Source of the DNA: Paragonimus westermani
Lineage: Eukaryota; Platyhelminthes; Trematoda; Plagiorchiida; Troglotrematidae
Length of the DNA: 64,000 bases
Direction: 5' to 3'
Assembly (NCBI GenBank): GCA_008508345.1
Contig: QNGE01000778.1
Span: 62,001 to 126,000 of the forward strand
In this document: in pieces, positions 47,985-61,184 of the stretch
Position numbering within the stretch: the first letter of the stretch is position 1
Layout of the letters: every line of letters starts with the position of its first letter
Notes under the pieces: model-generated
Told to the model about the DNA's origin: nothing
The model's input: only the letters and a program-made list of their open reading frames with translations
The model's database searches: none
Translations under genes and position numbers: made by a program

Positions 47985-48220
47985 TATATATATATATAAT
48001 TGCAGGGTCATGTAACGTTTAATCTTTGATATTAAGCAGACAGGCTGTCGCTTCCAGCCCGACAATGACTTTCTCACTTGGCCGGACGCTCATCTAAAAT
48101 GGTATATATATATATAATTGCAGGGTCATGTAACGTTTAACCTTTGATATTAAGCAGATAGGCTGTCGCTTCCAGCCCGACAATGACTTTCTCACTTGGT
48201 CGGACGCTCATCTAAAATGG
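47985..48220. repeat. Two tandem 118-bp units, each opening with a TA tract
   Basis: Units 47985-48102 and 48103-48220 have equal length and differ at three positions by my count. Each opens with a short TA tract followed by AATTGCAGGGTCATG and closes with CATCTAAAATGG. I do not recognise the unit. It could be a duplicated transposon end or the beginning of a minisatellite. Confidence 0.9.
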
Positions 48221-51200
48221 AAGTTTTAAGCAATGACCCAATCAGATATTTCCAGAGAGCTAATTACGATATTTGATGTGGGACACAGAATCAAGCTCAT
48301 TGTCCACTTTCAAATCATCACCAGTTCAAACTTGTTCGGACGGTCACGGTGATAATCCGATATCCGCTCAACTCTCTCAATAATATATCAGCGCAAGATA
48401 TAGTCACTCGGCTAACACAACGGCGAACAATTCTGACGACTTGGTATGGATTGTTTATGTCCTCTTGTCTTTAGTACAAGCTCGTTATTACAGAAATCGA
48501 GCGTTCAGCGTTCATTATCTTTCTATGCTCTCCTTAATGTCCATCCATGCGCTCCTCACGAGTTGCACTCCTGCCCACATGTTTGGTAATCGAGCGACTT
48601 TAGTCCCACATTGGGGATTACCCAATCATTACATTTACGCTTTCAATCAAAACCGTCTTTGGGTAATGCTCAAGCATTCTGTATGTCACGATGTGTATTA
48701 CTGATGGGTCCTGACGATGGCAGAAGTTGAATGCACTGATGCTTTCAGATGAAATCCGACTGATACAATCCACGTGAAAATGAATTCTTTGAGGAGTAAT
48801 TGTTTACCTGGGTGGTGTACAACATTGGGTGGAAATCGATTTCGTACAGCAACACTGACACATGCGCGTTAGTCTCTGTGCCCGTATAACTCTGTTGGTG
48901 GTATCGTGCTGGTAGATCGCACTACCTTCGATTCGGCAGGGCGAGTCTTATGAACTAATCTCACCCCATGCCACAGTGCACTGTGATTATGACAGTTAAT
49001 TGTTCTGTTTCGCATTCTTGCGGAATAGTCTTGTCGGCTTCACACAGTTACTTATCGACTCAGTAGAGGCGTTTCAATCATCGGTACTCCGTGAAACAGT
49101 GCAAAAAATGTGCTTTGTTAGCGTTTTTCAAGGTGGGTTTCAGTGTGCCAATTTAATTGGCCCAAAACGATCTACTACACTCATAAACAAGCTGCTCCTA
49201 CTCAGTTTGTTAGAAACAGGTTTTATTAGGATAAGTGCTCATTCATACATCATTCGCGGTCGCTAACTACGTAATGAAAGCTGTGATGAACTGCGGAATC
49301 AGAGACTTAGTGCAGCAGGTTTCGACATATTTTTAAAGCTGGCCAAGCAGAAGTGGTTACTGACTAGATCCGACTCATTCCATTATGTTAAGTAAGTCTT
49401 GAAATCATAATGGACGTCGTTGGCAAAGTCGTTTGCTGTAGAATGTCGAACGCAGTTCGGCGAAGCAACCTCTCTATAAAGAAACGTGAAATCTCCGACT
49501 AAATGGAATGGTATGTACTGTGGTACTTTTTAACCTGCTCATAACTCTCAATCCCTTTTTTCACATATCGTGAAGATATTGATAACGACTTGCCTATGCT
49601 TCTTTTGACAAGGCCAGGGGGATGCCGTTCATTCACTTCCGTCTTTCTGATATGCTGTTCACACGAAACTATCCGATATCCTTTGTCCTTATGGAAGCGA
49701 AAATTACAACATAAAAGTTCATCACAAATGTTATCTTTACGGTCACATTAGAAATGTCGACATACTCAATGATGAGAAAATGTAGATGACACTGCCTCTA
49801 ATGAAGCGGATGAGACGTTTTCTTGCCATGTCTTCTGAACTATTTGATTTCGTTAGTTCCATAATTCCTTTAAAACTTGTGTTAACCCACTTGTTGCTTT
49901 GTAGATTCCGATGATGCCAGATTACTGTCGAACCAAGGTGACTGATATCCGTAGTGCAAACATGTGATTCAAAAGTATTCACCATGTTAATTCTGCTCAA
50001 TGGGTGATACCAATCTCATATGTCTTTGACATGATGAATTATAGAATGAAATTTCTAATAATGACTATCCATTCCACAGTTAATCCAGACTTGCAAGTTT
50101 AGTGTTACTGAAGTGGATACCGCTATTTAATATTTGCCACTTATCCGTTTGTTTGGAACTTAAATCTTGTATCCGGTCTAGTGAAACTGAATTACTCTTT
50201 GTCCACTAACCCTCTTAGCCCCTGTCATTGATGAGTCAAAGAAGCCTGACCTGCGTTCCGTCCTCACCTAAGCTGAAGCTACTGCCAAATGGAAAACAGT
50301 ATTCATCGAATCATCCAGTAAACAGAAGGACACGTTTATGAGGTGTCACTGTTCTATGGTCCTTGACTAAACTTGTTCGCCATCTGGCATTTTATAAATG
50401 GACTTTATCAGTAATACGTTATTTTTTGCACCCAATTTATTAGTGCACTAAATACGACATCTTCCAAATGCTCCCTCCTCATATGTTTTTGAGTCATTTT
50501 AAAGCTAATTAAAACAGTCTGCGATTTCACCATGATTGCTGAAAGTGTATAAGTTGAATCACACACTAGCCGATTAGGGAATGAATTCAAATTTTGTGTT
50601 ACAAACGTTGTAGATTCTCTCGGATTACGCTGAGAAGCACCAAAACCGGGTCAGTATTTGTTATAAAAAAAACCCCAAGAAGTTCGTGCCATGAGCTTGC
50701 TGTTTTTCATGACCTAGATTGCCTCTTGTAAGTGAGTTTTGTATCTTACTGTTTCAATTTGGAAACTGCATGAAGCACCCGCACTTGTATCAGAGAGTCA
50801 GTTAGCCGTAACATAGAAGGATGTAAACATGAACACTATTTCATGGGTGGGTACAACGTTTTCTAGTGTTAAAATTGATCTCAGTCAGATTGGGAAACAG
50901 ACAGTGACACTGCCAGGTGTATCCGCTGGGTTACTTGTAAAACAGTTAATTGATTGCAAAGTCAGTCTGACAGTCAAAAACTTCATTAACTTGTACGTTT
51001 CCAAATTGTCTCAAAAAGTCGTTTGAATAGGCTTAACGACATACCCAATTAAACATCACAGCGTGATGCTGAATAGACACGTTGCAAACCAAAGGTGTCA
51101 TATCAGGTAAACTATCACTGTCACTGCCACGGACGATCTTATAGGCACACGCACACCCGCGTGCACAGAGGACAACGCTTTGACTCGATGATTAACTGGT

Positions 51201-53705
51201 AGACATCCAGCTACAGCCATAAGATTATGTTAGTTATCTGCTGACGTGTCTTATTTGTGTAGTCGTTTGATTGAAACGTTGCTCTGACAAAGGTTATCCG
51301 GAGTAACCGGAACGTCGGAAATAGAAATATTGATTTTCCCAGCATCGTTGTCATTGATCATTTGATTCATCTAAATGACGCATGACGCACAATATTCAAT
51401 TTTGATTCGAATGTTCTAACAACGGCGGATTGGTTCGTTGAAAGTAGGCAGGCTCGTACCCTGAACACACTAATCTAACAATATCAGTGGGCTTAAATAT
51501 ATTCATCGTTACTTAGACAAAACAGAAGCATAAGTTCTAGAACTTCATTGATTAGCGTCACATTCTTGAGCGCTACCGTCGCAGACTTCAATCGTTTATC
51601 TGAAAAAAGTTGAGTTTCGAAGTTTACACGTATGGTTGCAATATTCTACAGAACTTTTTCATGTAAGATCTGTCGTCAATTGAACATTCTATAAAAGTGC
51701 ACATTTCTTATCACATTAGCTCAAACCAGTCGTGTTGGGTATATTATTAAAGCCAACTAGACGTTGATGTGGCACTTTCAACAGCGTGGATACCGATTGT
51801 TGAATATAATCGATACTCAGGCAGCTTATATCATCAGGTAGTCCGTGCAGACGTATAGAGTCAGCTGGACAAGTGTAAATACAGTTGTCTTCCTAAATTC
51901 GTTCACAAATGGTGAAGTCACACAACTACGCAAACTAATTGGTAAGCAGTGTCCTATGTTTGAAAATAATACGTGGTGTATGCAGCCGTAAATTGTTCTT
52001 CTGCAACCGACTCTTAGAGGAGTAGGTATAAATTCGCTAACAAAAATTTTCTCCTTGATGTAACGAATGCTTTCAGAAGATGAATTTGGACTACTGGAGT
52101 GAACAGGTAGACAAAACCTCTGTTAAATTCTGGAACTCACCCTTTATCTGGTAAGCTCCGGTTTAATACCAAATGTTATTTTGTAAAAATGATAGTGTTC
52201 TAAATTTGTTCAAAACTGTACGCACTTGAAGCAACTACCACGTGACGCCTATCTTTATTTCAATGTAGTAAACAATGGGAATATATGCATATGTACATAC
52301 ACATTCTAATGGGGGCGGGGTAAGTGCGCTTCAACGAAACGCTTGTCAAATTCGATAAGCTCGACTCTCCGATATATTTTCGCTCACTACTACCATAACC
52401 AGGTGTGCACATTGCTGCCTCACTTTGGAAGAGATCTGTACAGCGTGTTCAACAAGTAAACGGCTAAGTGCCCGCAGAAAGTAGTTCTATGATACTTGTC
52501 TGCATACTGTTTGCATGTTCCGTTTTTATTCTAGCAATGTTTAGAGCAAGGTCATTGCGATATTTCAGCCAAAACCTATCCCCATCATCATTCCAACCAC
52601 CGGAAAGTCAATCACTGAAACACATTTCTTCGTTTCAGTGTTTGACGACGTGCTCTTCGCAAGCTTTTATTCACTCACAATTTCATAGGTCTTATCGCGC
52701 TTGTAAACTTGAAAAGAGGTAACCATTTTGTCGTTCAACTCAAGCACTTCTCATATGTCTTTGTTAGCACACTAGTTAGCCTGACACAAAATGAATCGAA
52801 ACGTTGTGTAGCATTGTGTACCGGTTGCATCTTCAGTTGGAGTGCTGAACGGTCGATGCTGCTACAGTACACGCTGGCAACCACTCTAATGGTGAGATTA
52901 TCTTAAAATTCTTGGATCAAAGTTTCATAGGTAGACGCCATCACAATATCCTAGTTGTGTGCCCTTTTTATTGCATGCTCAACAAAGCACGAAATCCAGA
53001 TTTTTTTACAATACTTTCTTAATTTCTGCACTTTAGTGAACCAGACCTGGAAATAAATTGTTTTAAAGGGTTCACGGAGGCCAAGAAGAAGTGAACCGAC
53101 TTAGTCGAAAAGGAATGTGGGAAATGTATTTAGTAGTCCACTGTGCCAATAATGTACAGTAAAACATATCGAATCATCATCCTCACGTATAGATGTTTTC
53201 GGTGACATTTGTGAGCTGGCCGGAAAGAAAGTTTTGAAACCTTTCAGTGATTTCAGGTGTATATTTCAACAGAGTTGGGATTTGAAACTCCAATCAGATT
53301 CAGCTTTACCAACAAAGTTTCGGGCGTCACTATTTGTCACTCTCTCAGCAAAGAGAGGGAAACGTATTACGAAACTTTAGCTTTTCCACTACCCCTATCA
53401 GTCGTTGAATAATTTTGAAAAACGTACATCAGCAACAAAGAAACAATCAGACTAACTATTTAAGCAGACAGTGCAGTTATGAGCAGCTCATTTGAATTCA
53501 CGTCACTGAATACATCCAATCAATCAGTTGAGAAACATCACGAATTATCAAGTAATTTCCCGTTGTACTTGCATCATTCTGTGATCATTTGTATTTCCAG
53601 GAATCACCTGACGTCAACATGAATATTTGAGACCAACAACTTTGTATCAGTCAAAATGTGATGACCAATACTTGCGGTTTACCGGCCTCGTCTGAATGAC
53701 TTTTA
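48221..53705. other. No supported gene
   Basis: Open frames at 48441-48704, 49000-49266, 50829-51026 and 52468-52906 were read on their own strand and in their other frames. Some have hydrophobic segments, but none shows a family motif or convincing exon structure. Confidence 0.4.
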
Positions 53706-53709
53706 AACA

Positions 53710-53867
53710 GAGACTAGAAGAACTTCACGTGAAACAGCCGGACTCGTCAACAACAAACGATTTTCACGAAGGAAAACACTACACTTTTTCGGTTGCCGCA
53801 TTTGTGGAAAACCCTGTCATAACTAGATCTCAAATTAAAAAACCTGCGATATTGCTCATTATTGCTT
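53710..53867 (+). CDS. Candidate internal exon of an unrecognised protein
   Basis: Between an acceptor-like TTTTAAACAG (ending 53709) and a strong donor-like GTAAGA (starting 53868) the + frame is open. It reads LEELHVKQPDSSTTNDF, then HYTFSVAAFVENPVITRSQIK, then PAILLIIA. No family is recognised and no neighbouring exon was found, so it may be chance. Confidence 0.25.
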
Positions 53868-53977
53868 CAGTAAGAGGTACCAAAAAAGTTAGCTTAAACT
53901 CTAAAGAATAGAAAATTCTTTCTGCAATAATTACTCAGAGATGACTGTTTCACCAAAAACTCAAGTCGTAAACTGTA

Positions 53978-54783
53978 TCACCCTGAAGCTGAAACTATCC
54001 GTCTGCGAAATTTAGAAAACCGTTGTATAGCAGGATACGGGAACCTCAGTATTGTAATAACTGCCCAACAATACGATCCAATTCTCATTTGACATGATAT
54101 TCCAATTACAGCAGCAATGACGCTTGCATAGAGAAAACAGTTCGACGCTAAGTTTACTTCAAAGTAGGTACGGACAGTATTGTCAATCACCGAACTGTTG
54201 AATAGGCCAAACATAAACGATGATGTTTTGCTAATGCTCATCCTAATGGAAGCAACGCACTAGCATTCACCAGTTACACAAGGACTTGCTGGGTAAAAAT
54301 ACACAGACAATCCATCAGGCTGTTGTAAACCCTCCACTAAATACACTGGTTCATCCACGGTAAAATAATGCGATTGGTGGAAATCGGATTCTCGTCCTTG
54401 TGACAAGTAACCTGGAAAATCTTAGTCCCGAAAATAACTCAGCAACCCCTCGTTAATTGGGACCAAGACAAACCAAAAGAAGAATGCAAAAGCAACTTTT
54501 TTCCGCTCCAACAACGTTAGTGAGAAGGACGACATTGCGAGGTGTTCATAGGGTGCATAGCGACCTGCACACATTATCGAACCAGAAAATCGAAGAATAG
54601 ACATCAAAGAAGTAGTTAAGGTCAATGGGCAAACAATAACCATGGCGGAATAAAGGCCGAACAGGTAAAAATAGCGAATATTACATCTTGACTGTTCATG
54701 ACATTTCCGACTTGAATGGGTTTGACCAGTTTGCCGCATCTGTTCGTCCGTCGTCTCCACCTCATGGGATATTTGTGCACAGC
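53978..54783 (-). pseudogene. Unrecognised multi-pass membrane protein, broken by two stops
   Basis: On the minus strand one frame runs about 268 codons with only two stops: TAA 54424-54422 and TAG near 54262-54260. It reads as protein on both sides of each and between them. Hydrophobic segments are FYLFGLYSAMVIVCPLTLTT, VAFAFFFWFVLVPINEG, CFLYASVIAAVIGISC and a weaker YCWAVITILRFPY. A hydrophilic stretch of about 85 residues (YFTVDEPVYLVEGLQ, FGLFNSSVIDN) lies between the second and third, like an extracellular loop. I cannot name the family. It ends near a donor-like GTGATA, so the last part might be an exon. It abuts the end of the gypsy relic at 54787, so the missing N-terminal part may have been separated by that insertion. 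Confidence 0.5.
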
Positions 54784-54786
54784 GTC

Positions 54787-57700
54787 TTAGTGATGAAAGG
54801 TTCGTTCTGACAAATGTTCAGTTTTTATAGGGCGTTCTTTCTTCGAATCGAATGCGTCCAGTAATATATCGAGTTTTGCGGTTGGCCCTACCAAGTGGCA
54901 CCGTGCACCTCCGCGGTTTCGGCGAATCTGGTTTGCGTGCCGCACACATGTGGCTTCACCGAATTTCACCCCGTACGGTACTGAACCTTTCCGTTGGACG
55001 ATTACTTCCTTTTTCTAGTTCAGCGGTCCATGAAACATGCGTACAAAGGCCGACTGACTGATCATGAAGTGTCGTGCACAAGCCCCGTGTCTTCGATTGT
55101 ATTGTTTTTTCATTCCTAGATTGCTTCCTCCCCTCTTGTTTAAATGCGGGATCATGATACCAAGGCCATTTCTCATTTTCTGCGGGTGATTTGCCATCTG
55201 GGATGTTTTGATTTGGGGTTGTCGGTAATTGGTCAGGGAGGTCTGTAAAACATGACTTGAGTACCTTCTCATCTGGCTTCAACAATGCTCGCTTCAAGTT
55301 GTCGACAAATCTTTCAGCTTGTCCGTTCGAATAAGGATGGTAAACTGGATATCAAATGCGTTAGATGCCTAGCCGTTGGCAGTAGTTTTCAAAGATGGTG
55401 GGGGTGAACTGAGAACCATTGTCGGTGTCTAGCATCTCTGGTAGCCCGAAACAACTGAAGAGTTTCGATAGCTTTTGTATAGTGCTGTCTGTATTTAGCT
55501 GTCTTAGGTTGCTCACACCTGGCCATCTGATCTACGCATGTAGGATGTCAGATACGTTTGCTCATTAAGGGGTCCGGTGAAATCCATATGGAGTTTTTAC
55601 CAGGATCTTCGGGTTGCTGGCCAAGTGTACAGCTGACATTTCACGAGGTTGTTCGCAGCCAGATAACACGATGTACATTTTCGAGTGTTTCTCAGTTTGC
55701 TTGTCTTTTAGTGGCAAGTAATTAAAACTGCTAACCAAGGGCTTCATTCGGTTGATCCCTTGGTGTCCACTGTGAAATTGCTTGAGCACTTGTTGTTGGA
55801 AGGCGTCCAAGACTGCTACTCTGTTGGCAAACAGGACGCAGCCGTCCACGACCGCAACGGCCTCTCGACGGTGGAAGTAGTCCCGTGAGTCGCCAATGGG
55901 TTCTGCGCGTGGCCAAGTTGTGCGGAAGAACGTCATTACTTGCCTCAAAATCGGATCCAGTTTGGTGACCTCCTTGACCATCTCTGCTGTCGCTGGAGGT
56001 GCTTAAACAACCTCGCTGAGAATGAGGTGTACGTCAGGCTCAATGTTGATTGCTGAGGTTATTGTGCTTTGGTTGCTTGGTTTCTGTGATCTGATGAGTC
56101 TGGATAAAACGTCAGCTTGGCCGAATCTGGTTTTGGAACGGTATTGTCGTGGGCAAGAAGTACAGTTGCCCATTTTGCGATCGATCGATCATGTATACCA
56201 GGGTTCCTTCTTTCAAGCTAAACACTGCGAGCAACGGTTTGCGATCCGTACAACATTTCGCGGAACTTTCACACTGCGAAGATTTTTGCTAGGACCTCAT
56301 TCTCGATCTGAATGTAGTTTCGCTCAAAAGGTGTAAGCAAACTCGATGCATGCGCGATTGCCTTCTTCTTTCCATAGTCGGATGCGTCTGCAGCCACGAT
56401 AAATGGCAGCGTCTGATCGTAGTGCGTAAGCAAGAGGTCTGAGGTCAGCAGGGCTTTGTTGTGATTAAAGGATTGTTGACATTCTCTTGACCAATCCCAC
56501 ATGGCATCACTGGTGAGCAGACGGTCCATTAGCGTTCGGATTCGATGGAGTTCTGGGAGGAAGCGAATATAACGACTGACCAGCCCCAGGAAAGACAGTA
56601 AATCTTGCACTTCCGTTGGAGGTGGCATCTTTTACGTTGGCCGGGTCGGATCGTCAGCCATCTGTGTCCACGATGACTACAAGTTATTTGATGATGGACA
56701 TTCCAAAGCTGCGTTTGTCGCCACGAGGCCGGAAGCCATATTCACCCAAACGAGTAAGGGTTCGGTCCAGCTGCTCCTCCAGATCCTTCGCATTGTGGCC
56801 CATGACTATGATATCGTCTAGGTAGGCAGCCGCACTGGGAATATCTATGAGAGTCGTATCCATCACCTGTTGGAAGATAGCTGGCGCTGTCTTTACACCG
56901 AATGGCAGACGGTTGAATCGGTGAAGTCCTTTGTGTGTGTTGGTTGTTAACAATTCCTTGGGCCCTTCAGCAGCTGGTAATTGGAAATAAGCCTCGACCA
57001 GGTCAAGCTTCGTGAAACATTTCCCGCCATTTAGCTTCGTGAAGAGATCCCCAGGTATTGGCAAGGGATAATGGTGCGTCTGGAGGGCGTCATTCAGACC
57101 TGTGGAGTAGTCTGCACAGAGTCGTAATTTCCCATTTGCATTTTTGACCACGACGATAGGAGCCGCCCATGCTGAATAGTTCACCGGTTCAACCACTCCA
57201 GCTTTCTGAATACGTTCCAGTTCTTGCCCGACAGTTGCCAGCGCAGCTTGGGTCAAAATACCAACTTCGTTTCAGCACGGAGAGATAAGATTGCCTTCAT
57301 TTTGGTGCAGCAGCCGACTTCTCCTGCGAACACATCCGAGTGCCTCTGCTGGAGAGCGTTTGTGAGTTGAGGGTTGACTTCTGGAGATATCGTGAACTTC
57401 TGCTGGGCTTGGGTTTGGTTACAGATTTGGAGTAATGGTCTGTCAAATAGGTGCAATTTGTCGATCCAACCCAATCCAAGCAGGTCAAGGCTAGGATTGC
57501 GGGTTGCATAGCAGGTACCCCTGACTGAAGATCTGTTAATGACTGCAGTGCACTTGACAACGCCAACGATGGGAAAGCTGGATTTTCGGACAAACTATAG
57601 GGTTGCCAACCAGTGTCACGTGCGATCAGTGATTAGTGTAATGTCGGATGCTGTATCGAGCTGTAGTCTGACCGACCTGCCGTTGATGGGGCAGATAAGT

Positions 57701-58130
57701 ACATTCTGCGCGTTACGTGGTCGTCATTTCTTACTGCGAGTGCCATCTGAGTTTTTGGGAAGCGGAATCTGTGTGACTTGCGGGAGTTCCGATTGAGCCG
57801 GCGCTGATGCTTCTTAAAACAGCAATGATTCTCCTTGTGACCTTGACGGGAGCAGCGGGTGCATCAGTGCTGTTTGAATGGAAAATATCGGACATAATGC
57901 CAGCCCCCGCCTGGCCACTACGGAGTGATAGGTTTCCCTTGTCTGTCGCGTTCTGACTTTCGTACAACCTTGACTGGGACATTTGAAGACATCGTGTGGA
58001 CGTTAAACTGACTGCTATGTTCGATCATACAAGTGTAACGCCTCAGGTTCACTAGGCGGTGCCACTCAGCACTGATATCCTGATATCCATTTGAATATTG
58101 GTCCAATAAAACTGTTATCGATGTAACCAA
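54787..58130 (-). mobile_element. Second Ty3/gypsy family, decayed and 5'-truncated
   Basis: Domains in order on the minus strand are as follows. Gag end with one good CX2CX4HX4C knuckle (57863-57822), preceded by a ruined one (GGWHYVRYF). Protease with DTAS in place of DTGS/A (57657-57646). RT at 57256-56684 (CADYSTGLNDALQTHHYPLP, LPFGVKTAPAIFQQ, active site YLDD 56824-56813). RNase H at 56628-56269 (VAADASDYG). Integrase finger at 55981-55565. Integrase core at about 55560-55300 (DTDNGSQF, then HPYSNGQAERFV). C-terminal module to the stop at 54787 (RHANQIRRN). The wording, especially STGLNDAL and YLDD, sets it apart from the element at 23013-27568. At least five frame breaks separate the parts. 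LTRs were not found. Confidence 0.92.
56684..57256 (-). pseudogene. Reverse transcriptase domain of the second gypsy family
   Basis: An uninterrupted 190-codon RT block with all palm motifs: LRLCADYSTGLNDAL, KLDLVEAYFQLP (motif A with its Asp), LPFGVKTAPAIFQQVMD (motif B) and AYLDDIIVMG (motif C with both Asp). Taken alone it looks competent, but RNase H is in a different frame just downstream and protease upstream is broken, so no complete polyprotein can be made from this copy. Confidence 0.88.
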
Positions 58131-58134
58131 TCTG

Positions 58135-59929
58135 CACCGATTGTTCTAGTTCCGGTATTTCAAAGAGGTGCAGAAAATAACAGAATAAACAGGTTGCATG
58201 ACGCCTGATAATTGAGAAAACTAATGCGCATGTAATTCACCTGTGACCTAGATACAAATATAAATGTTGATCAGGTAAGCATTTAACTGACAATCAACCT
58301 TAATTTTCAAAAGGTCCTCTGGATGTCGAAAGCAGAGAACAAAAGAAGTTGGATGAAGACAAACTTTGTCACAATGTTTCAGAACTTTTTTGAATTTTTC
58401 CGCGAGCTGAAAAAGCCCAGTTCTCTGTTGAAATATGCATACCTAAGTAACTGATGCGCATAAACTTTATGGTTCACCAGCTTTCTCAAACGGCACCGCT
58501 TTATTTTATGAAGATCTGACTGGTACTGCATCCGTTAAGGTTTTCAGCAGAGTTTCATCCTACAATCACTATTGTACATTTTGCCTGCGACTCTACGTCT
58601 GCGGCACATTAAAACTTCTCTACCGATACAGGAAGGTGGCAAAACTTCTGAGACAGAGTAAATAGCAACATAGAAAATGAGAACTCACAAGACGGCTTGA
58701 ATATATGAACTGCCAGAATTCTGGGATAGGACTCCGTTGTAATGCATCTACAAAATGCAAATTTACATAAACTATTTTACTTCCTGTGACCAGTAATTTT
58801 TCGAACTGCCCTATACTTTTTAATTTATCAGACCTCTTCAGTTACTCTGTGGCATAAGACCCACGAGTGACTTCTCCTTGCCGTTTTTTTTAAAAGCCAA
58901 CTTGAAGACCTGCTGCTATAAGCTTCGCACGAATGATAGTACAATCCTGTCCCTAGGTGCTATCGTTTGAGGTCTTTTCACACCTGTTTTACATCAAGCA
59001 ATTAGATAGAGAATTAAATGAAGTTGGACTTGTCTAATAACTGAACAACCAAATCGACACAAGCAGCATTTCATCTATCACTGGAACCTACGGATTCCTC
59101 CCCCATCATCAACGATTTCCTGAACAGACAATTTGTGCGATGTCTAAATCCGGCTATGACTTAGAGTGTAATTCCAACCGTACTCACATTCCGGTCGTTT
59201 CAGCCAGACTAACTTTAGTGCAGATGATAACCGGGATCTGTTGCATTGGAGTCGTGGTCAGTGAACTAAAATGTTGAATGAAACTGTCGTTAAACTATCC
59301 ACTTAAACCCGTTGATTTACGCTACCCCAGTAAGTCAAGGCGGTAAGAGTGAGCACCGTATGAGCTGATAAACAGAACTTCCTTTGGAATCATTTCTCTG
59401 ATCGTTTTATGGGACATAATTTGAGGATATGTTTAAATAAATATGCTAGAAATCCCAGTCATCACATAACAACCGCTCAAACTTTGGGGCCTTCGACCGA
59501 TCGGCCGTGATACACGTATAACTGAGCTTGACAGCCTAACCGGCAGATTGATAACGTATCACACGAGAGGGACATTTCAAAGAGTATCGAATAGGACTGC
59601 AGAGAAGATGTATATAATTTATTCATTTAGTGCCACCTTGCTACTTGACTGCGCGGGCAGATATATCTATCAACCCCGAGAGCGATTTGTGTATAACAGT
59701 GCACTGATTCCACAAGAATGCGCAAATTCAAAACGTTACTGCAGATCTTGACTTCACCGTCCGTTAACCAGCATCTGGCAAATGGCCACATAGTTGCAAC
59801 TTTAAGCTTCTAGTAAGGTACGGAAAATACCCGTCAGTTAACGCCAACTACCCAACTGTGTTTGGAAAAATTCAAGGCATTTACCCTAATTGATTTGACA
59901 ATTATTCACTCACTAATGTGTTTTTAGAT
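58135..59929. other. Non-coding; nothing recognised
   Basis: No supported gene or element. The missing 5' part of the gypsy relic should lie here if present, but gag-like sequence could not be followed. Confidence 0.4.
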
Positions 59930-59985
59930 TAGATTCAACTGGATTCGAACTAGCGACAGACACAGCATGCTCCAACGCAGTATTA
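59930..59985 (-). mobile_element. Truncated tRNA-derived SINE (family 2)
   Basis: The minus strand has TAGTTCGAATCCAG (a B box with one change from consensus) and upstream GCATGCTGTGTCTGTCGC. It matches the B-box side of the copy at 9872-9964. The A-box side is missing. Confidence 0.55.
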
Positions 59986-59999
59986 ATATGTAAACTGGA

Positions 60000-61180
60000 A
60001 TGTTATTGTTCAGTCTCATTCGTAATCGTGCTTTTTAAGAAATAATTCCTTTTACAAAATTTCCTAGGTACAAAGATTCACACAGAGGTTCGTTGATTTG
60101 TTCCTTCACACAACAAGAAAAATTCTGAATTGTAGATGAATCTAAGATGCCCAAATTATTTCATCCTTACTTATAATCAACCACTAAGGAATACAATGTT
60201 GTCATCTATGTCAGTTTGCCGTAATCAGACTGCGTAATGATTAAGCTTGTTTTCAACCCTTAAAAATTAAATCGAACAAATTGACCACGACCTGGGTTTG
60301 CAGAGTGAATACGTTGGAATGGAATATAGGAAAACAGCATTAACAGAATTTTTGTGATCTCATCCAGCAAACATTGGGACAGGAACTCACTTGTTATTTG
60401 ACGGACATGTCCTTAAAACTGTCATCCGTATACCCCAGACTCGTTAACTTTGACCTTTTCATCAATCCCAGTTCTACAACGTAGCTTCATTTTAGATGCG
60501 TAGCTATCTTGATTCGTCAGTCAACCCACTGAAAGCAAGTGGAACATTAAATGAAACCAATTACTTCCATGAGCAATGTTGGTGGTTAATTACCTTATGT
60601 GACTCATTGTCTTCACCGTTCGTCAGACTGTGAAGGAAGTCAAAATATGCCAGTCATAATCTGGCTACGTTAGTTCTTTAACGCTTATTTCGTTTGTTCC
60701 TAGTTTAAATTTGAAAACATGGGATGTAGTATATTTCTTGGGCTACGCATGAATTCTCATACAGAGTATAATGGATCAGTGCAATCGAAACCCTTGCATA
60801 CGTGAATAGTAGTAGTCAGCTGGAGCACCATACAACTTTGTAATAGCCTGAAAACGAAACAACTAACTTACACAATAGTACCCATTATGACATCGACAAT
60901 CACGAACGTGGTGGGGTTAAAAATTTAGGCACAAAGAATACACACTGCTACTGGTTAACAATTCCGTGGTACCAGAGATATCGAGAAGAAAGTAAAACCT
61001 TCAATAGAGTTCAGATGTGTAATGAGGAACTGAAATGATTTAATTTAACCCCAACTCGTAACTGATGTTAGTCCGCATCAGCTCCGTAAGTTGTTTATCC
61101 ATCCCGTTGCAAAAAGGAACATATCGGGAAAGTCAACAGTTCCCCGAAAATATTGTGCGACAAGAGCTAACATAGTACAC
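60000..61180. other. Non-coding; nothing recognised
   Basis: No supported gene or element. Confidence 0.5.
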
Positions 61181-61184
61181 TGGC

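Noticed and set aside
52468..52906. Two overlapping plus-strand frames with a hydrophobic start
   Set aside because: No family motif, and the splice context is weak; length is within chance.
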